Source: Perilla frutescens (Eukaryota; Streptophyta; Magnoliopsida; Lamiales; Lamiaceae). From it: a stretch of DNA of 64,000 nt. Below, one piece after another: positions 50,431 to 61,708 of this stretch. The translations under genes were made by a program, and so were the position numbers. The stretch is from the NCBI GenBank assembly GCA_026008535.1, contig BRKX01000002.1, forward strand, positions 71,321,380 through 71,385,379, read 5' to 3'. Below the pieces are notes generated by a model. That model ran no database searches. It was not told where the DNA came from and saw nothing but the letters and a program-made list of their open reading frames with translations. The stretch's first letter is position 1, and each line of letters opens with the position of its first letter.

Positions 50431-53400
50431 TAGAGATGCCCAAAAAAAACTGGACCGGCGGTTATAACCGCCGGTTTTCCGGTTTGGCACGGTTCCGGAA
50501 CTGTACGGACGGTTACGGTTTGTAAATCGTAACCGTCAACCGTAATAGGGCGGTCCGGTTCCGGTTTGGCGGACGGTTTTTTTCAAACCGCCGGTTTGGG
50601 ACGGTTAACCGGCGGTTTGTCCCTTTTTTTTTTTTTAACGGTCGAGATCACGATCCGCGTGATCTCGATCAACGGCTAGGAATGCACGGAGGCGGATCGC
50701 TGACGTGGAACCGCCGGTTTTGGCGCACAAACCGCCGGTTTGGGCTTCAAAACCGGCGGTTCGGCCGTTTTTTTTTTCAAAATTTTTCAAATTCAAATTT
50801 TAAATTTTTCCCCCCACTCCCCAATTTTCACCTATAAATATCCCATCTCCTCCACCATTTTCACTCACACCAAACTCTCAATCTCTCTCTCTATACTCAA
50901 ATTCTCTCTATTCTACTATTCTAGCAATATCATTTTCTTATTCAAGTTTTCTTACAGGTTACAATTTTACGAAGTTACTCTCTAGTCTCTCCAGTCTCCA
51001 CTCTCAATCTTTCAATATCTCCATTTCTTCATTTATACAATTCTACTCATTTTCTATCATCCATTTATCCCTAATCATCATGTCTAGCCGAGGTAGCCGA
51101 GCCGATAAGGGTAAAGACAAAGCTATTGCTGATAGTTCCGAAGCTCCACGTCGTGGTCGTCGTACTCATTCTGGAATACATATTTCTGATGATGCTGATA
51201 CGACGTCGCCTCAATTTCAACAACAACAACCTGAAGAATATGTGAATCCCTATGGCGGAGCCGATAGCGGTTTCTACAACGATCCAAGTGGTGGCGGTTT
51301 CTACCATGATCCAAGTGGTGGCGATTTTTACAACAATCCTACTTCTCAAATGGAAGTTGATGAAGAAGTGGCAAGATGGATCCAGTTTGAAGAATTACAA
51401 CGATCTCAAGAATCTCGTGCTTTCAGCGGAAATCCATCCATCGATCTCGACACGGAAGAGGCGGAGGCCGTTCCGACAAGAAGTACGGCACTAAAATCTG
51501 CTCTCTTCACTATTCATTTCCAAAAGGTGGCAAGGAAGAATGAAGCGGGCGTGTTTGATTTGTATTGCAACTATTGTCCGAAGCAATACAAATTTCGCAC
51601 TGGAGGAGGCTATGAGATGTATTGGTCACACATCACCAACAATCATCAAGTCGAACTTGGACGTGCTCAAGCTCAATCGCAACTCAACTTCCAACCGGTA
51701 AGCAGTCAAAATATTGAAAGCCAAGGTGAAGGTACGCCGTACTCATCCCAACTCTTTAGGTTTGACCTTCTAGTTGCTAGAGAACAAATGTGTTATTTTA
51801 TTTGTGAAGAATCTTTAGCACTTCAATTTGCCGATAGCATGAATTTTGAACGTCGTATGAAAGCTGCTTATAATCCTGGTGCTCAAAGAATACCTAGAAT
51901 GACTATGACTAGGACCCTTGAAAAATTGCATATAAGATATAAGACGAAATTGAAAAGTGTTATTAGTAAAATTCCTTATAGGGTTGCTATTTGTTCTGAT
52001 ATTTGGTTTGATAAATTTATCTGTCGTCATTATATTGCTGTTACATTGCATTGGATTGATTATTCATGGAATTTAAATAAACGTTTAATTACTTTTCATA
52101 GATTTAACTGTCAACATAGTGCTACTAATATTGCTAAGGCTATTATTAAAATTTGCAATCATTTTAAAATGCTTGATAAAATTTTTTCTATTGGTTTTGA
52201 TAATGCGAGTGCTAATACGGCTAGTATTAGAGAATTAATCCAAGCATGTAATCCAACCTTGCATGGTAAATATTTTCATACTCGATGTATTGCTCATATT
52301 TTGAATTTATGTGTTCAAGATGGACTTAGAATATTAAATAACTCAATTCAACCTATTCGTGATGCTGTAGATTATATTCATGGTAGAGTTAGAGTTAGAC
52401 GTAGGTGGGAAAAATTCTGTAGGAAAGCTGGTGTGCATCCTAAAATTTTTAACTTAGATGTGCCTAATAGGTGGAACTCTACTTATGAAATACTTTCTGC
52501 AACTTTTGAATATCGTGAATTATTATGTTCTTTTTTTGCTACGCATATTGAATCGTTTATTTTATTATCTTCGTATTGAGATGATTGTATTGAATTAATG
52601 GAGCTTTTACAAGTTTTTCAATATGCAACAAAAGATTTATCCGGTGTGTATTACCCTACTGTTTGCAAATTTATGTATCATTGTTGTTTAATTGCTGCAA
52701 AATTTAATACTTGTAGTCATAAACCCGATTTGCAAGATATGATTCTAGCCATGGTAAAAAAATGGCTAAAATATTTTGATCATGTGCCTAATATTTTTTT
52801 GGTTGTAAAAATATTAGATCCTACTTTTAAACTAAGTGGTACTAACGATATGATTGACATGTATTACAAGTTTTTGTCTACTATGAGTTTTACAGGTTCC
52901 GATCCCGATATACATGTGCCAACTGCTGAAGAAATTAAAACAGAAATTTATGAGTCTATATCTTCACTTTATAGAGAATATGAGTTAAAATATGCTGATA
53001 GTATAACTCGTCCAACCAGTCGTTCTTCAGGTTCTAGTAGTTCTTTTTCGTTAGGATTAAATACTTCATCTTCACGTGGTAGTGCTTTACAAGAATTCAA
53101 AAAAAATTTCCACGATAGAGGAAATACTAGGCGTAGTCAAAATGAATTAGATATGTATTTGCAAGACCCTGTTGTGCCCCCGATGATGAAAATGCAGGTC
53201 CCAACGATTATGATGTTCTCAAGTGGTGGTCCCGAAATCAAGAGCAGTATTCTTTGCTTGCAATTATGGCAAGGGAGATTTTTGGAGTCCCGGCATCAAC
53301 GGTAGTGGTCGAGCAAGCTTTCAGTGAATCCGGTTACATGTTAGACGAACGGAGATCAAATTTGACACCGGATCACCTCGAAGCTCAAATGATGTTGAAG

Positions 53401-54246
53401 GACGAGTCCAAAGCCGGCCTAAGAAAGCAAGAGAACCGCTGGGACGACTTGATGGATGGCCCGCTCATTGAAGTTGGCTCGGAGAGTGAAGCCGAAGGAG
53501 GGAGCCAAACCGGAGATGATTAGGACGACGACTTCGAATTCTAGACTCGCCAAGGAAAAAAGGTAAAATGAACTACGAGGGCTTTGATTCCAAGGTAAGG
53601 GATACGTAGGCAGCTTCATATGAAGTGCAAGCCCAAATTTCAATTATTTCTTTTTCCCCCCTAAATCCTAATTCCTAAATTAGCTCAAATTGTAACTTGT
53701 AAATTGTAATTTGTAAATTGTAATTTTATATTTTCATAGTTTGATTAATTTACAATTTGTATTTTGTAACTTGTTATTTGTAAATTGTAATTTGTAAATT
53801 TGTTAATTGTAATTTCATATTTTCATAGTTTGATTAATTTACAATTTGTATTTTGTAACTTGTAATTTGATAAATTAAATTGTATTCTCAATATTCTTGT
53901 AAGTTGTAACTTGTAAGTTTTATAACTTGTAAATTGTAAGATATAAATTATAATAATAAAATTATATAATAATATCAAAATTCAAATAAACTTGTGTTTT
54001 GTCATACTTCTTAGTTTTTAACTTGTAAATTTATAATTTTATCGATTTAGTACTTAGTAGTTTTTCGTCCAATCATCAATTCGAGTTCGTAGAGATAGAG
54101 GAAAAAAAAAAACCGGAAACCGGCGGTTAACTGGATAACCGCCGGTAACCGGCCAAGGTCCAAACCGGCGGTTCCGGTTAACGCACGGTGCGGTTCCGAT
54201 TCCGCCGTTCCGGAACCACCTAACCGGAACCGTGGGCATCTCTAAA
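50431..54246 (+). mobile_element. hAT-superfamily DNA transposon
   Basis: The left terminus tagagatgccca matches the reversed right terminus tagagatgccca. The flanks atgttaaa (50423-50430) and ttgttaaa (54247-54254) form an 8-bp duplication with one mismatch. Subterminal regions (50450-50765 and 54110-54235) contain many aaccgccggttt-type motifs in both orientations, likely transposase-binding sites. The interior holds a hAT transposase frame with one stop and one frameshift. A repeat of about 105 bp occurs twice near 53690-53870 behind the transposase. Confidence 0.92.
51080..53523 (+). pseudogene. hAT transposase, broken by one stop and one frameshift
   Basis: Intronless. The N-terminus is low-complexity with repeated DPSGGGFY units (about 60-90). 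A BED-type zinc finger follows (YCNYCPKQYKF with SHITNNH), then the RNase H-fold core (AICSDIWFDK, SIGFDNASAN, HTRCIAHILNLCVQDGL, VPNRWNSTYEIL) and the C-terminal dimerisation region (WWSRNQEQYSLLAIMAREIF, SESGYMLDERRSNL). A TGA at 52577-52579 interrupts the frame after LLSSY, and a minus-one shift lies in a C run near 53180. No functional transposase is made as written, but the two lesions suggest recent death. It belongs to the zinc-finger BED RICESLEEPER-like group. Confidence 0.9.
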
Positions 54247-54612
54247 TTGTTAAACAACAAAGTATCATCCATTTTTTTTCCACGGGATTGGGTCGACCCG
54301 TCTAACAGAAGCGGCCCATCAAACGAGTGTAGATAGTTCAAAGAGTCGTAATATTTAATTTGGGGAAATATGAGACAAAAATATTGGTTTCTTAATTAAA
54401 TCCACAAATAATAAAAAAAGAGTTGGGCAGTAAAAAAAGAAAAGAAAAAAAGAAGTTTCGAGGAAAGCCGCATCCATGGTTGCTAGAAAGATTCAAAGAC
54501 CATCTTTGGAAATTGGACCACTTTTTCTTCTATGAAAGCGACGTTTTTCATCTACCTTCACTCACTCTCCAAACATTTTTCTTTTCTTTATTTATTAGTC
54601 AAACCTACAAAT

Positions 54613-54655
<43 letters not shown>

Positions 54656-54711
54656 TAATTAGCATATATACCAAAATTCTAAAAGAACAAACAATCACTG
54701 TATTTGTTTCA

Positions 54712-54898
54712 CAAAAAATGTCATTCTACGTGTTCAAAGTAAAAATTTCATAATTTTCTCACATTTACCATCATATAATGTATTTAAATATCTATATTTA
54801 ACTTATTTAATGTATTCACATAAGTGTGTATTAGACAATTTGATTAATTTATTAATTTATGTGCATTCATTCAAAATGACAGTTAATTGGAAATAAAG
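54712..54898. mobile_element. Stowaway-like MITE remnant
   Basis: Matches 31057-31265 in the same orientation (tcacatttaccatcatataa, gtgtattagacaatttgatt, gtgcattcattcaaaatgac). Its ends are worn. Confidence 0.5.
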
Positions 54899-55010
54899 AG
54901 TATAAATTATCTTACTTCTTATGGTCAGTTTTAAGTATGGATATAAAAGGATAAAATTTTTGTTTTTATATTTTTTGAATTTGGGAATGAGAGAATTGAG
55001 TTCGTGTATA

Positions 55011-55260
55011 CTCCCCGTCCCATTTTGATAGACTTATTTTCCTTTTTGATATGTCCCGATATATAGGCATGTTTCTATATATATTTAGCTAATTTACTAA
55101 TATATACCCCAATTTAATATGTTTACATTAGACAATAATTAAATATGAAAGAATTAAATAGGGGCATGTTAGGAAACTTCTTGATTAATTGTCTTTTCCA
55201 ATACTTTTCTTAATCTCAGTGAAAAACTCCAATCAACCTATTAAAATGGGACGGAGGGAG
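55011..55260. mobile_element. Stowaway MITE (Tc1/mariner type)
   Basis: 250 bp with inverted ends ctccccgtcccatttt and, reversed from the right, ctccctccgtcccatttt. It is flanked by TA on both sides (55009-55010 and 55261-55262). The core is AT-rich. Confidence 0.88.
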
Positions 55261-55499
55261 TACAATTTTTTTATCCTGATTTTTCAGACTTTATAAAAAA
55301 GATGAATACCATTAAACTACAAGGTAATTTGTAGCAGATATATCATTACTATGTATATATAATTAAGTCGGTATATCTATAGAATGAAATATTAGTTTAT
55401 AATTAAAATTTAAATAATATTGCAAGTCACCATATATGGAATATGGGGTGGCTTGTATGAATTTATAAGAATGGCATCCCTCTTTACTTTAACTACTTA

Positions 55500-56480
55500 G
55501 GCTATCTACATCAGTGACCTCATTCAACCCAACCTTTAAATAAAATATTAATTTCTCTCTCTTCCACATGCACAACTTCCAACTTTATATTATTTATACT
55601 CCTATCAGTGACCTCATCCAACCCAATCTTCAAATAAAATATTATTTTTTCATTTTCTTACAACCTACCTAAAATATTTATCATTTTATTTTTTAATAAG
55701 AACATATTATTAAAATAATATTTTTCTTTTGCATTTAAAAAAATATTAATTAATTTATTAGATTTTTTTTGTAATTCATAATTATCAAAAAATTACCCAT
55801 ACAATTATAAATTCATAATTTACTTCATAACAAAATAAAAATTACAAGAGTGAAAACATAATTAAATAAACTACAATGAGACACATGAAATTTTAAATTA
55901 TGAGTGCATAAAACGTAAATTATATATTCAATTAGTACCGAATTTTTCCCATATGTGCTCGATCAAATCATCTTTAAGAGCTCTATGAGCCTCTCTGTTG
56001 TGAAATTAATCCCTATTAGTCATATAAGCCAATAAACTTGTGGGTGAAAATATGATCCAAAATTTGGCAGATTTTGGGAGTCATCATAATAATTTGGGTG
56101 GTTTGAATCCATAGCTTAAAATGAAGAAGAAATGTAAGATTAAGAATTTATAGAGAGAAAATATGTGAGAAAAAGATAGTTTTAAGTTGTGTGTAAAAAC
56201 ATACCAATATTAGGTTATATTTATAGATAATTTTTTTTAAGAATTTTGATATAATTTTATTTTTTTAATTTTTTATAATTATATAAAATATTTATGTTAT
56301 AAATATATCTCTATAAATTAAAGTGACACCCAAAAAAAGGATGCCACATGGCATCACCTTTTCTCCATGTCCTCAAGGCGGATGACCGCCTCAAGTCACG
56401 ATTTATTGTGACTTTTGAATTTTTTTTTTTTTTTTGTCTCTTTCGCATGACCTCATCCAAAAGGCAGCAATGGGGTAGCC
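55500..56480 (-). mobile_element. PIF/Harbinger deletion derivative
   Basis: 981 bp between ggctatctacatcag and tggggtagcc, inverted at the extreme ends (ggcta). It is flanked by TTA target duplications (55497-55499 and 56481-56483), the PIF/Harbinger signature. The minus strand keeps pieces of both ancestral ORFs (next entry), so this is an internally deleted copy of an autonomous element. Confidence 0.8.
55930..56112 (-). pseudogene. Fused scraps of PIF/Harbinger ORF1 and transposase
   Basis: On the minus strand an ORF from 56112 begins MDSNHPNYYDDSQNLPNFGS, the typical N-terminus of the Myb/SANT-like ORF1 protein of plant PIF elements, and stops at 56020-56022. Shortly downstream, KDDLIEHIWEKFGTN then a stop resembles the C-terminus of plant HARBI1-like transposases. 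The middle of both genes is gone. Neither piece can function. Confidence 0.65.
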
Positions 56481-56799
56481 TTATTAGTTATAGGATAGTA
56501 TGCTCTAGTTTTTTCAAATGTGTGTAATTCAATACTGAATTGTAAATTTAAAATCTAAATCTCGGTTATCTATCAATTTAGGATTTGAAAAAAAAAATTA
56601 AAATTATTAATTTAGAACCTAAAAGATGAAAATTAACCATCTAAGACCCATTGATCATATATTTTTATTATTTTTCAAGAACTTCCTTTATTAATTATCG
56701 ATTAAATTTAACAAAGAATTTATTAAAAACAATTACAAAATAAAAAGAAATAGTCATACATGATTTTGGAGCTCTCATATTGATATTTTTGAGTTTCGA

Positions 56800-56860
56800 A
56801 TTATTACAGAACAATCTAAAATCACCAATTTTTCCGATTATTACAGAACAATCTAAAATC
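56800..56860. repeat. 37-bp tandem duplication at the left edge of repeat copy 2
   Basis: The segment attattacagaacaatc...aaaatc occurs at 56800-56823 and again at 56837-56860, separated by accaatttttccg. In copy 1 it is present once (from about 17497). The extra piece sits exactly where homology between the two 2.2-kb blocks begins. Confidence 0.9.
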
Positions 56861-57072
56861 AGCCGTCACAAAATCGACAGAAAGAATGACAACATTGTTG
56901 AACTACAGTAAATACTACAACTCGTGAGCTTCACAGGCAACTATATTCACTATATATTTGCACATATACTCCGTGGAATGTGTGTCTGTGTGTATTAAAT
57001 TGTATTTCACGTAGCTCATCAAGTGTAGAATTAGAAAAACCCCGTAAAATCAGGAAGAAATTAAGAACTCAC

Positions 57073-57246
57073 CTGCTCAGAGATTGACTCATATGAATTT
57101 GATTTTTGCGATGAGCAGAGAGGTTTCGACTGATGAGTGGGAGACGACAATTTGATGCAATTAGATTGAAATTTATGACTAGCAAACTTCTGGGTTGTTT
57201 TCAAATGTGAAAAAGAAAGATGGTGGCCCGAAATCATGACCGCCAT
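57073..57246 (-). pseudogene. Orphan CYP38 exon 1 duplicate
   Basis: A 58-codon copy of the CYP38 transit-peptide exon (MAVMISGHHLSFSHLKTTQ) with its GT donor and promoter, but no further CYP38 exons follow. Codons 3 and 7 differ from the intact gene (Ile to Val, Cys to Gly). It could give only a short transcript with a transit peptide. Confidence 0.92.
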
Positions 57247-57665
57247 TGATGAAAAATTCCAACAGCTTTAGCAAAACGATAGCAACATTAGTATATTGTG
57301 TGAGGCAAAAGAAACAAGAAAGGGAAATTGATTGGTGAGTAGATAAGGTTGGGGGGGGGGGGGAAGAAAAATCTTGAAAAAGGAGCGAGAAAATGCGATC
57401 CACAAAGAGAGAGGGGGAGAATCAGAGAGAGAGAGGGAGAGCATAGGTGGAGAAATGAAGATTCTTTCAGTCAACCTCACACTCTGGATAAGATAATCTT
57501 CAAATCTAGCAACTCTGGCCCTTTTTTTGAGTTAGATTTCGGGCTTTGAATTGGGCCCGAATTTGGAATTAAGATTCATGTTTAATCCAGTCATGTGGAT
57601 CGAGAATTGAAGTATGCAAAAAAACTTTTACTTAACCTAAAATCTCACTCTAAAAATGCATTTAG

Positions 57666-57757
57666 TTCCGGTGGGATAGCCTAGTGGTTAAGGGATTGAG
57701 GTTGCTTGGAGGTCTCATCAGGTCAGGTGTGTGTGAGTTAAAAATTAAAATTAAAAA
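57666..57757 (+). mobile_element. tRNA-derived SINE, copy 4 (duplicate of copy 1)
   Basis: Carried within the 2.2-kb block, so it predates the duplication. It has the same gcatttag and gcatttaag flanks as copy 1. Confidence 0.75.
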
Positions 57758-58338
57758 AAAAACGCATTTAAGAAAAAGGCATTATTAGAAATAAAAATTG
57801 TAGTTTTATAAGATAAATAAAAGAGAATATAAAGTAATTATATTTTGTATCCATAGTGTGTGTATATATATATATTGTTTTACTAAAATAATAAAAGAAT
57901 ATAAAAATGCTTATAAAATTACACAATATGTAATTCATTTTTAAGTATACAAAAACATTTTCTTCTTTATCTAAAATCAAATCACACACACACACACATA
58001 TAAAATTCAACCCAGGAAATAAATAAAAATATATTTTGTCTCAGAACGTCTTATTGAGGTGATAGTACGTATATAAAATTGTAAACTGAATCAGAATGCA
58101 CTTAATTTAACTTATGCACTTAATTTAACTTAAAAATATAACAAGGGACAGATAGATTGAAGCAAATGTAAAAAAGAAATAATTTATTGAAATAAAATAT
58201 AGTGTAACACCAAGCATATTCCCAATATTGAAAATTGAACTAAATATCATAATCTATGAGCTGCAAAACTATTAAACCTATAAAAAAATAACCAAAAATA
58301 AAAAATAAAATAAATAAAAAATAAAATAAAAAAATGAA

Positions 58339-58583
58339 TCATGGTAAATCCTTGCTTGAGAGCTGCACATCGCCTGGCTTCGCCTCACCCTTTGCACCTT
58401 TATTCTTATAATAAGATTTCAATTTGTAATAAGCCACAAGCCCGAGCTGGATCAGGCTAAACAGTGCTCCAATTCCATTTCCAGCCTGCACCACACAAAT
58501 AACAGCGAAAAAAATTAGGTCGGAATTTAATATTAATATTAAATTTAAGTTTATACACACACACACATGATACATGCCAGACT

Positions 58584-58636
<53 letters not shown>

Positions 58637-59157
58637 CGTTGAATATTGAAGTGAACTCACAGCAATGTATGGATCAAAAGTCTTGAGAAAAGCATAGATA
58701 AACCAAATGGTGCCGTTTAGAGCACCAACTACGGTAAGTGGAATAGGCACGTACTTAACACTCTGGGTCTTGATGACTTGAACCTGCAATAAGTAATTAA
58801 TTAGGGTTTTAGATCATCGATCGAGTTTTACTATTACCAATGCACGTATGTAGTAGTCGTAAATAATTAAATTAAATTAAATTAGTAGGTATGTAGCACT
58901 TACAATACTGAAAAGAGGGGAGGCGTACATAATAATCCCAAAGATATCGCAGAGGATTCCAACGACAATCGACCTTTTTGCAGTAGTGTGGAGGCCAAGG
59001 AGAGTGCCTGCCACGATCGCAGCTAGAGCCACAAACTCCAGCAAAACCAGCCCAAATATTTTCCACTAATATAATTCAAATAACAAAATAATCAATATCT
59101 ATACATACATATATATATACTGATGATATATATATTTAAGTCTTAATGATTAATTAA

Positions 59158-59195
<38 letters not shown>

Positions 59196-59483
59196 GATTG
59201 AAGCGCTAATGGCTTACCTTATAGTTTTTCCTTTCGTTGTTGGCGTTGTACCAGAGGAAAACGATGAGGTAAATTATCTCACAGACGAGGCCGAATGAAT
59301 TAATTGTAATAACGAGAGTGCTGTCGGGATGAACAATTGGTAAACCGTAGAAAATCCAAAGCATGCAGTTCATCATGGCCGATAAGTATGGATATGGTTG
59401 GAAATCCTCTGTGCTCTTATTTTTGTATATTCTCCAGAATGTTGGCCTACGTACATATTCAATACTCAATATTCATATATATA

Positions 59484-59520
<37 letters not shown>

Positions 59521-60168
59521 AGTGGCGAGAGAAACAGAACCCCAGAGACGACATTGCCTACAGAATTGAAATTAATTTGTGGAGAAACGTAGTTGCTTCA
59601 GTATTATATTGTGTACAAGGGGGAAATTAAATATGACAGAAAATAATTTACAAATCATTAGCATTCACGAAAGTAAATTCATTAGTACATCATCCGTGCG
59701 ATCCACATACTAACATAATATATATTGGTTGGATTAATCCATGTTTCATCTTCGATTGATCTAAGAATATATCTCAACACGTATAATATGTTATATCTAT
59801 ATTTATGAAGTTTAATTAATTACGTACAAACAATTAAATAATAAATATGCAATCAATCATCATTAAAGAAAACTCGATCAAGACTCATGGAAATTAATTA
59901 AATACCCGCACACAGTAATCATACATACATAAAAATAGATAAGAAAATCAATAAATTAAACCGCCCATGCATATTCCTACGTATAAATACATATGCATCA
60001 TATTCCCCAAAGCTAAGAAACAATTAAGCAAACAAATCATATCTTCGTGATTAATATATCAGATCAAACCAAAAAAAACAATATAAAAAAAAGGAGTAGA
60101 CAAATTGTTAAGATGAGATACAAACCCACAACTCCGACACCAAAACGAACTGCGCTGATTCCGTGCAT
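58339..60168 (-). CDS. SWEET sugar transporter (complete)
   Basis: Six exons on the minus strand (60126-60168, 59521-59557, 59218-59446, 58904-59065, 58661-58783, 58339-58495 with the coding start of the last exon at 58485) encode 246 aa. All phases agree. The start is MHGISAVRFGVGVVGNVVSG. Two MtN3/saliva repeats give the expected seven membrane helices: PTFWRIYKNKSTEDFQPYPY, MNCMLWIFYGLPIVHPDSTL and SFGLVCEIIYLIVFLWY in the first; KRSIVVGILCDIFGIIMYAS, NGTIWFIYAFLKTFDPYIAV and GNGIGALFSLIQLGLVAYY in the second. SWEETs are bidirectional sugar uniporters. The STEDFQPYPY and short tail suggest clade II (SWEET4-8, mostly hexose), but I do not assign a number. Intron 1 is about 570 bp. A CT run begins right after the exon 2 donor. 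The last three exons lie in the repeated block. Confidence 0.92.
59488..59515. repeat. GA/CT microsatellite beside SWEET exon 2 donor
   Basis: About 14 ga units on the plus strand. On the gene strand the intron begins gtaagt followed directly by the CT run. The neighbouring SWEET gene has the same arrangement at 63512-63564. Confidence 0.9.
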
Positions 60169-61476
60169 CTTTGCAGAAACTAATTAAGGTCAGTGAGAGA
60201 ATAAAATAGACTGTTGAGAGAGAAACTAAAGCTAGCTTTCGTTGAAACTTGAAAGAGATGATGGAATAGGATGTAGGGGTTTCACCATCTATATATACAC
60301 AAAACTCAACACAATTTCATTGATTCTCCAACAAGTAATTAGACAGATTGTGCATGTCTTAATATGATAGACATCAAATTGTAATCAATAACTAAATCTT
60401 ATAGAGATATAATTTGTAGTTGTAATCCATGTTTTGATCGAGTTACCACTGATCCAAACTGTTGAGTTAATTTAATGCCGATGTTTATCAGGAAAATAAC
60501 GATTATGTTTTCGATAATTAATTAAATCAAGAAATATATATAAATATGTATATAAGTATTTATGAAAGGATGGAAAATTATCTATCCACTCTCCACAGTC
60601 ATAAAGGATTATGTTTTGGATAATTAAATCAATATATATATATATATAATATTTTTTAAAACATTAATGATTATTAGATAGAATTTTTGGAGGAATTATA
60701 TTTTTATATTATAATTGATTTTAAAAAAGAATTCGTTTTTACTTCCGAGAAGAACCGGGGGCGTCTTTCTTAGGGTATGATTGTAAATATTATTTTATTA
60801 TTTTAATAGTTACCCTTTGGTATGATTATTAAAATTTTATTTTTCTCATTTTAATTGTTGAATTTGATAACCATTGGATTATATATTTTTTGTTTTTGAC
60901 GAAAAAGATCCTTTTTATCTTATATAAAGAGACAATGGGATACATAAAACTGTGCTAGATTTGGATCATATCGGTCAAGATCTTATTATAAACTCAAGAA
61001 GGGAAAAAAAAAACTATTTTCTTGATTTTTAATTAGTATTCAGATTCTGTACTATCCATTACCCTTTTTGAAGTCGATAGAACTCAAATTCTGATATAAC
61101 CATGAATAATTGGGGCACCTTTTTCTCGGTGGAATTGAATAATAAACCATATTTTATTATCTGATTTTAGTTTTTTTTTTTTTAATTTGATAAAATGTTT
61201 TATCTAGCTTCTTACAATTAATTGCCGGTTTGTTTGGATTTAATAGATTGACAAATCTACAACAACACGGAAACTATTCATAATCAATCTCATGCATGTT
61301 TTGCATGATGAATTAATTATTTGGTGGTGTACGAAACCTTTTTATTAATTCTTAGTATTTACGAATTCGAGTTATAACAGGAAACAAAATTGCTTTATTA
61401 GCGGTATGTAGTTTGGAAATTGTGTGACGCTTTTGGTAGCGGTGTTTACATGCGGTCAATTAAAGTCTTGGAGTTG

Positions 61477-61558
61477 TCCCAGTGGGAGATGGCCTAGTGG
61501 TGGAGTAAGGTTGGTCTTCTCGAATCTCCACAGGTCGGGTGTGTGAGTAAAAAAAAAA
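61477..61558 (+). mobile_element. tRNA-derived SINE, copy 5 (shortened)
   Basis: Has agatggcctagtggtggagt (A box), a contracted middle with cgaatctccacaggtcgggt, then gtgtgagt and an A tail. Flanks aattaaagtcttggagtt and aattaaaatcttgaagtt form an 18-bp target duplication with two mismatches. Confidence 0.82.
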
Positions 61559-61580
61559 TTAAAATCTTGAAGTTTCTTTA

Positions 61581-61708
61581 TTAATTAAATAACGAGATCT
61601 TGGTATTTCATTTTCTATTTCAATGGCTGAGGATTTATATTATATTAATTAAATAATGAGATCTTGGTATTTCATTTTCTATTTCAATGGCTGAGGATTT
61701 ATATTATA
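61581..61708. repeat. 64-bp tandem duplication, two units
   Basis: ttaattaaataacgagatct to atttatattatat is repeated at 61645 with one visible substitution (aacgag versus aatgag), so it is recent. Confidence 0.92.

Larger units (their letters stand above)
54247..56799. other. Intergenic DNA with MITEs
   Basis: Contains a TA run (about 54618-54650), a Stowaway-like remnant (54712-54898), a complete Stowaway (55011-55260) and a PIF/Harbinger derivative (55500-56480). Near 56550-56640 is an inverted diverged relative of the repeat at positions 1-165. No host gene is seen. Confidence 0.5.
56824..59029. repeat. 2.2-kb direct repeat, copy 2
   Basis: Same orientation as 17484-19705 and nearly identical. 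Here the SWEET side continues into a complete gene, while the CYP38 side is cut in intron 1. Differences from copy 1 include a shorter TAA run, a 19-bp local duplication (tgcacttaatttaactta, near 58098-58133) and scattered substitutions. Confidence 0.92.
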
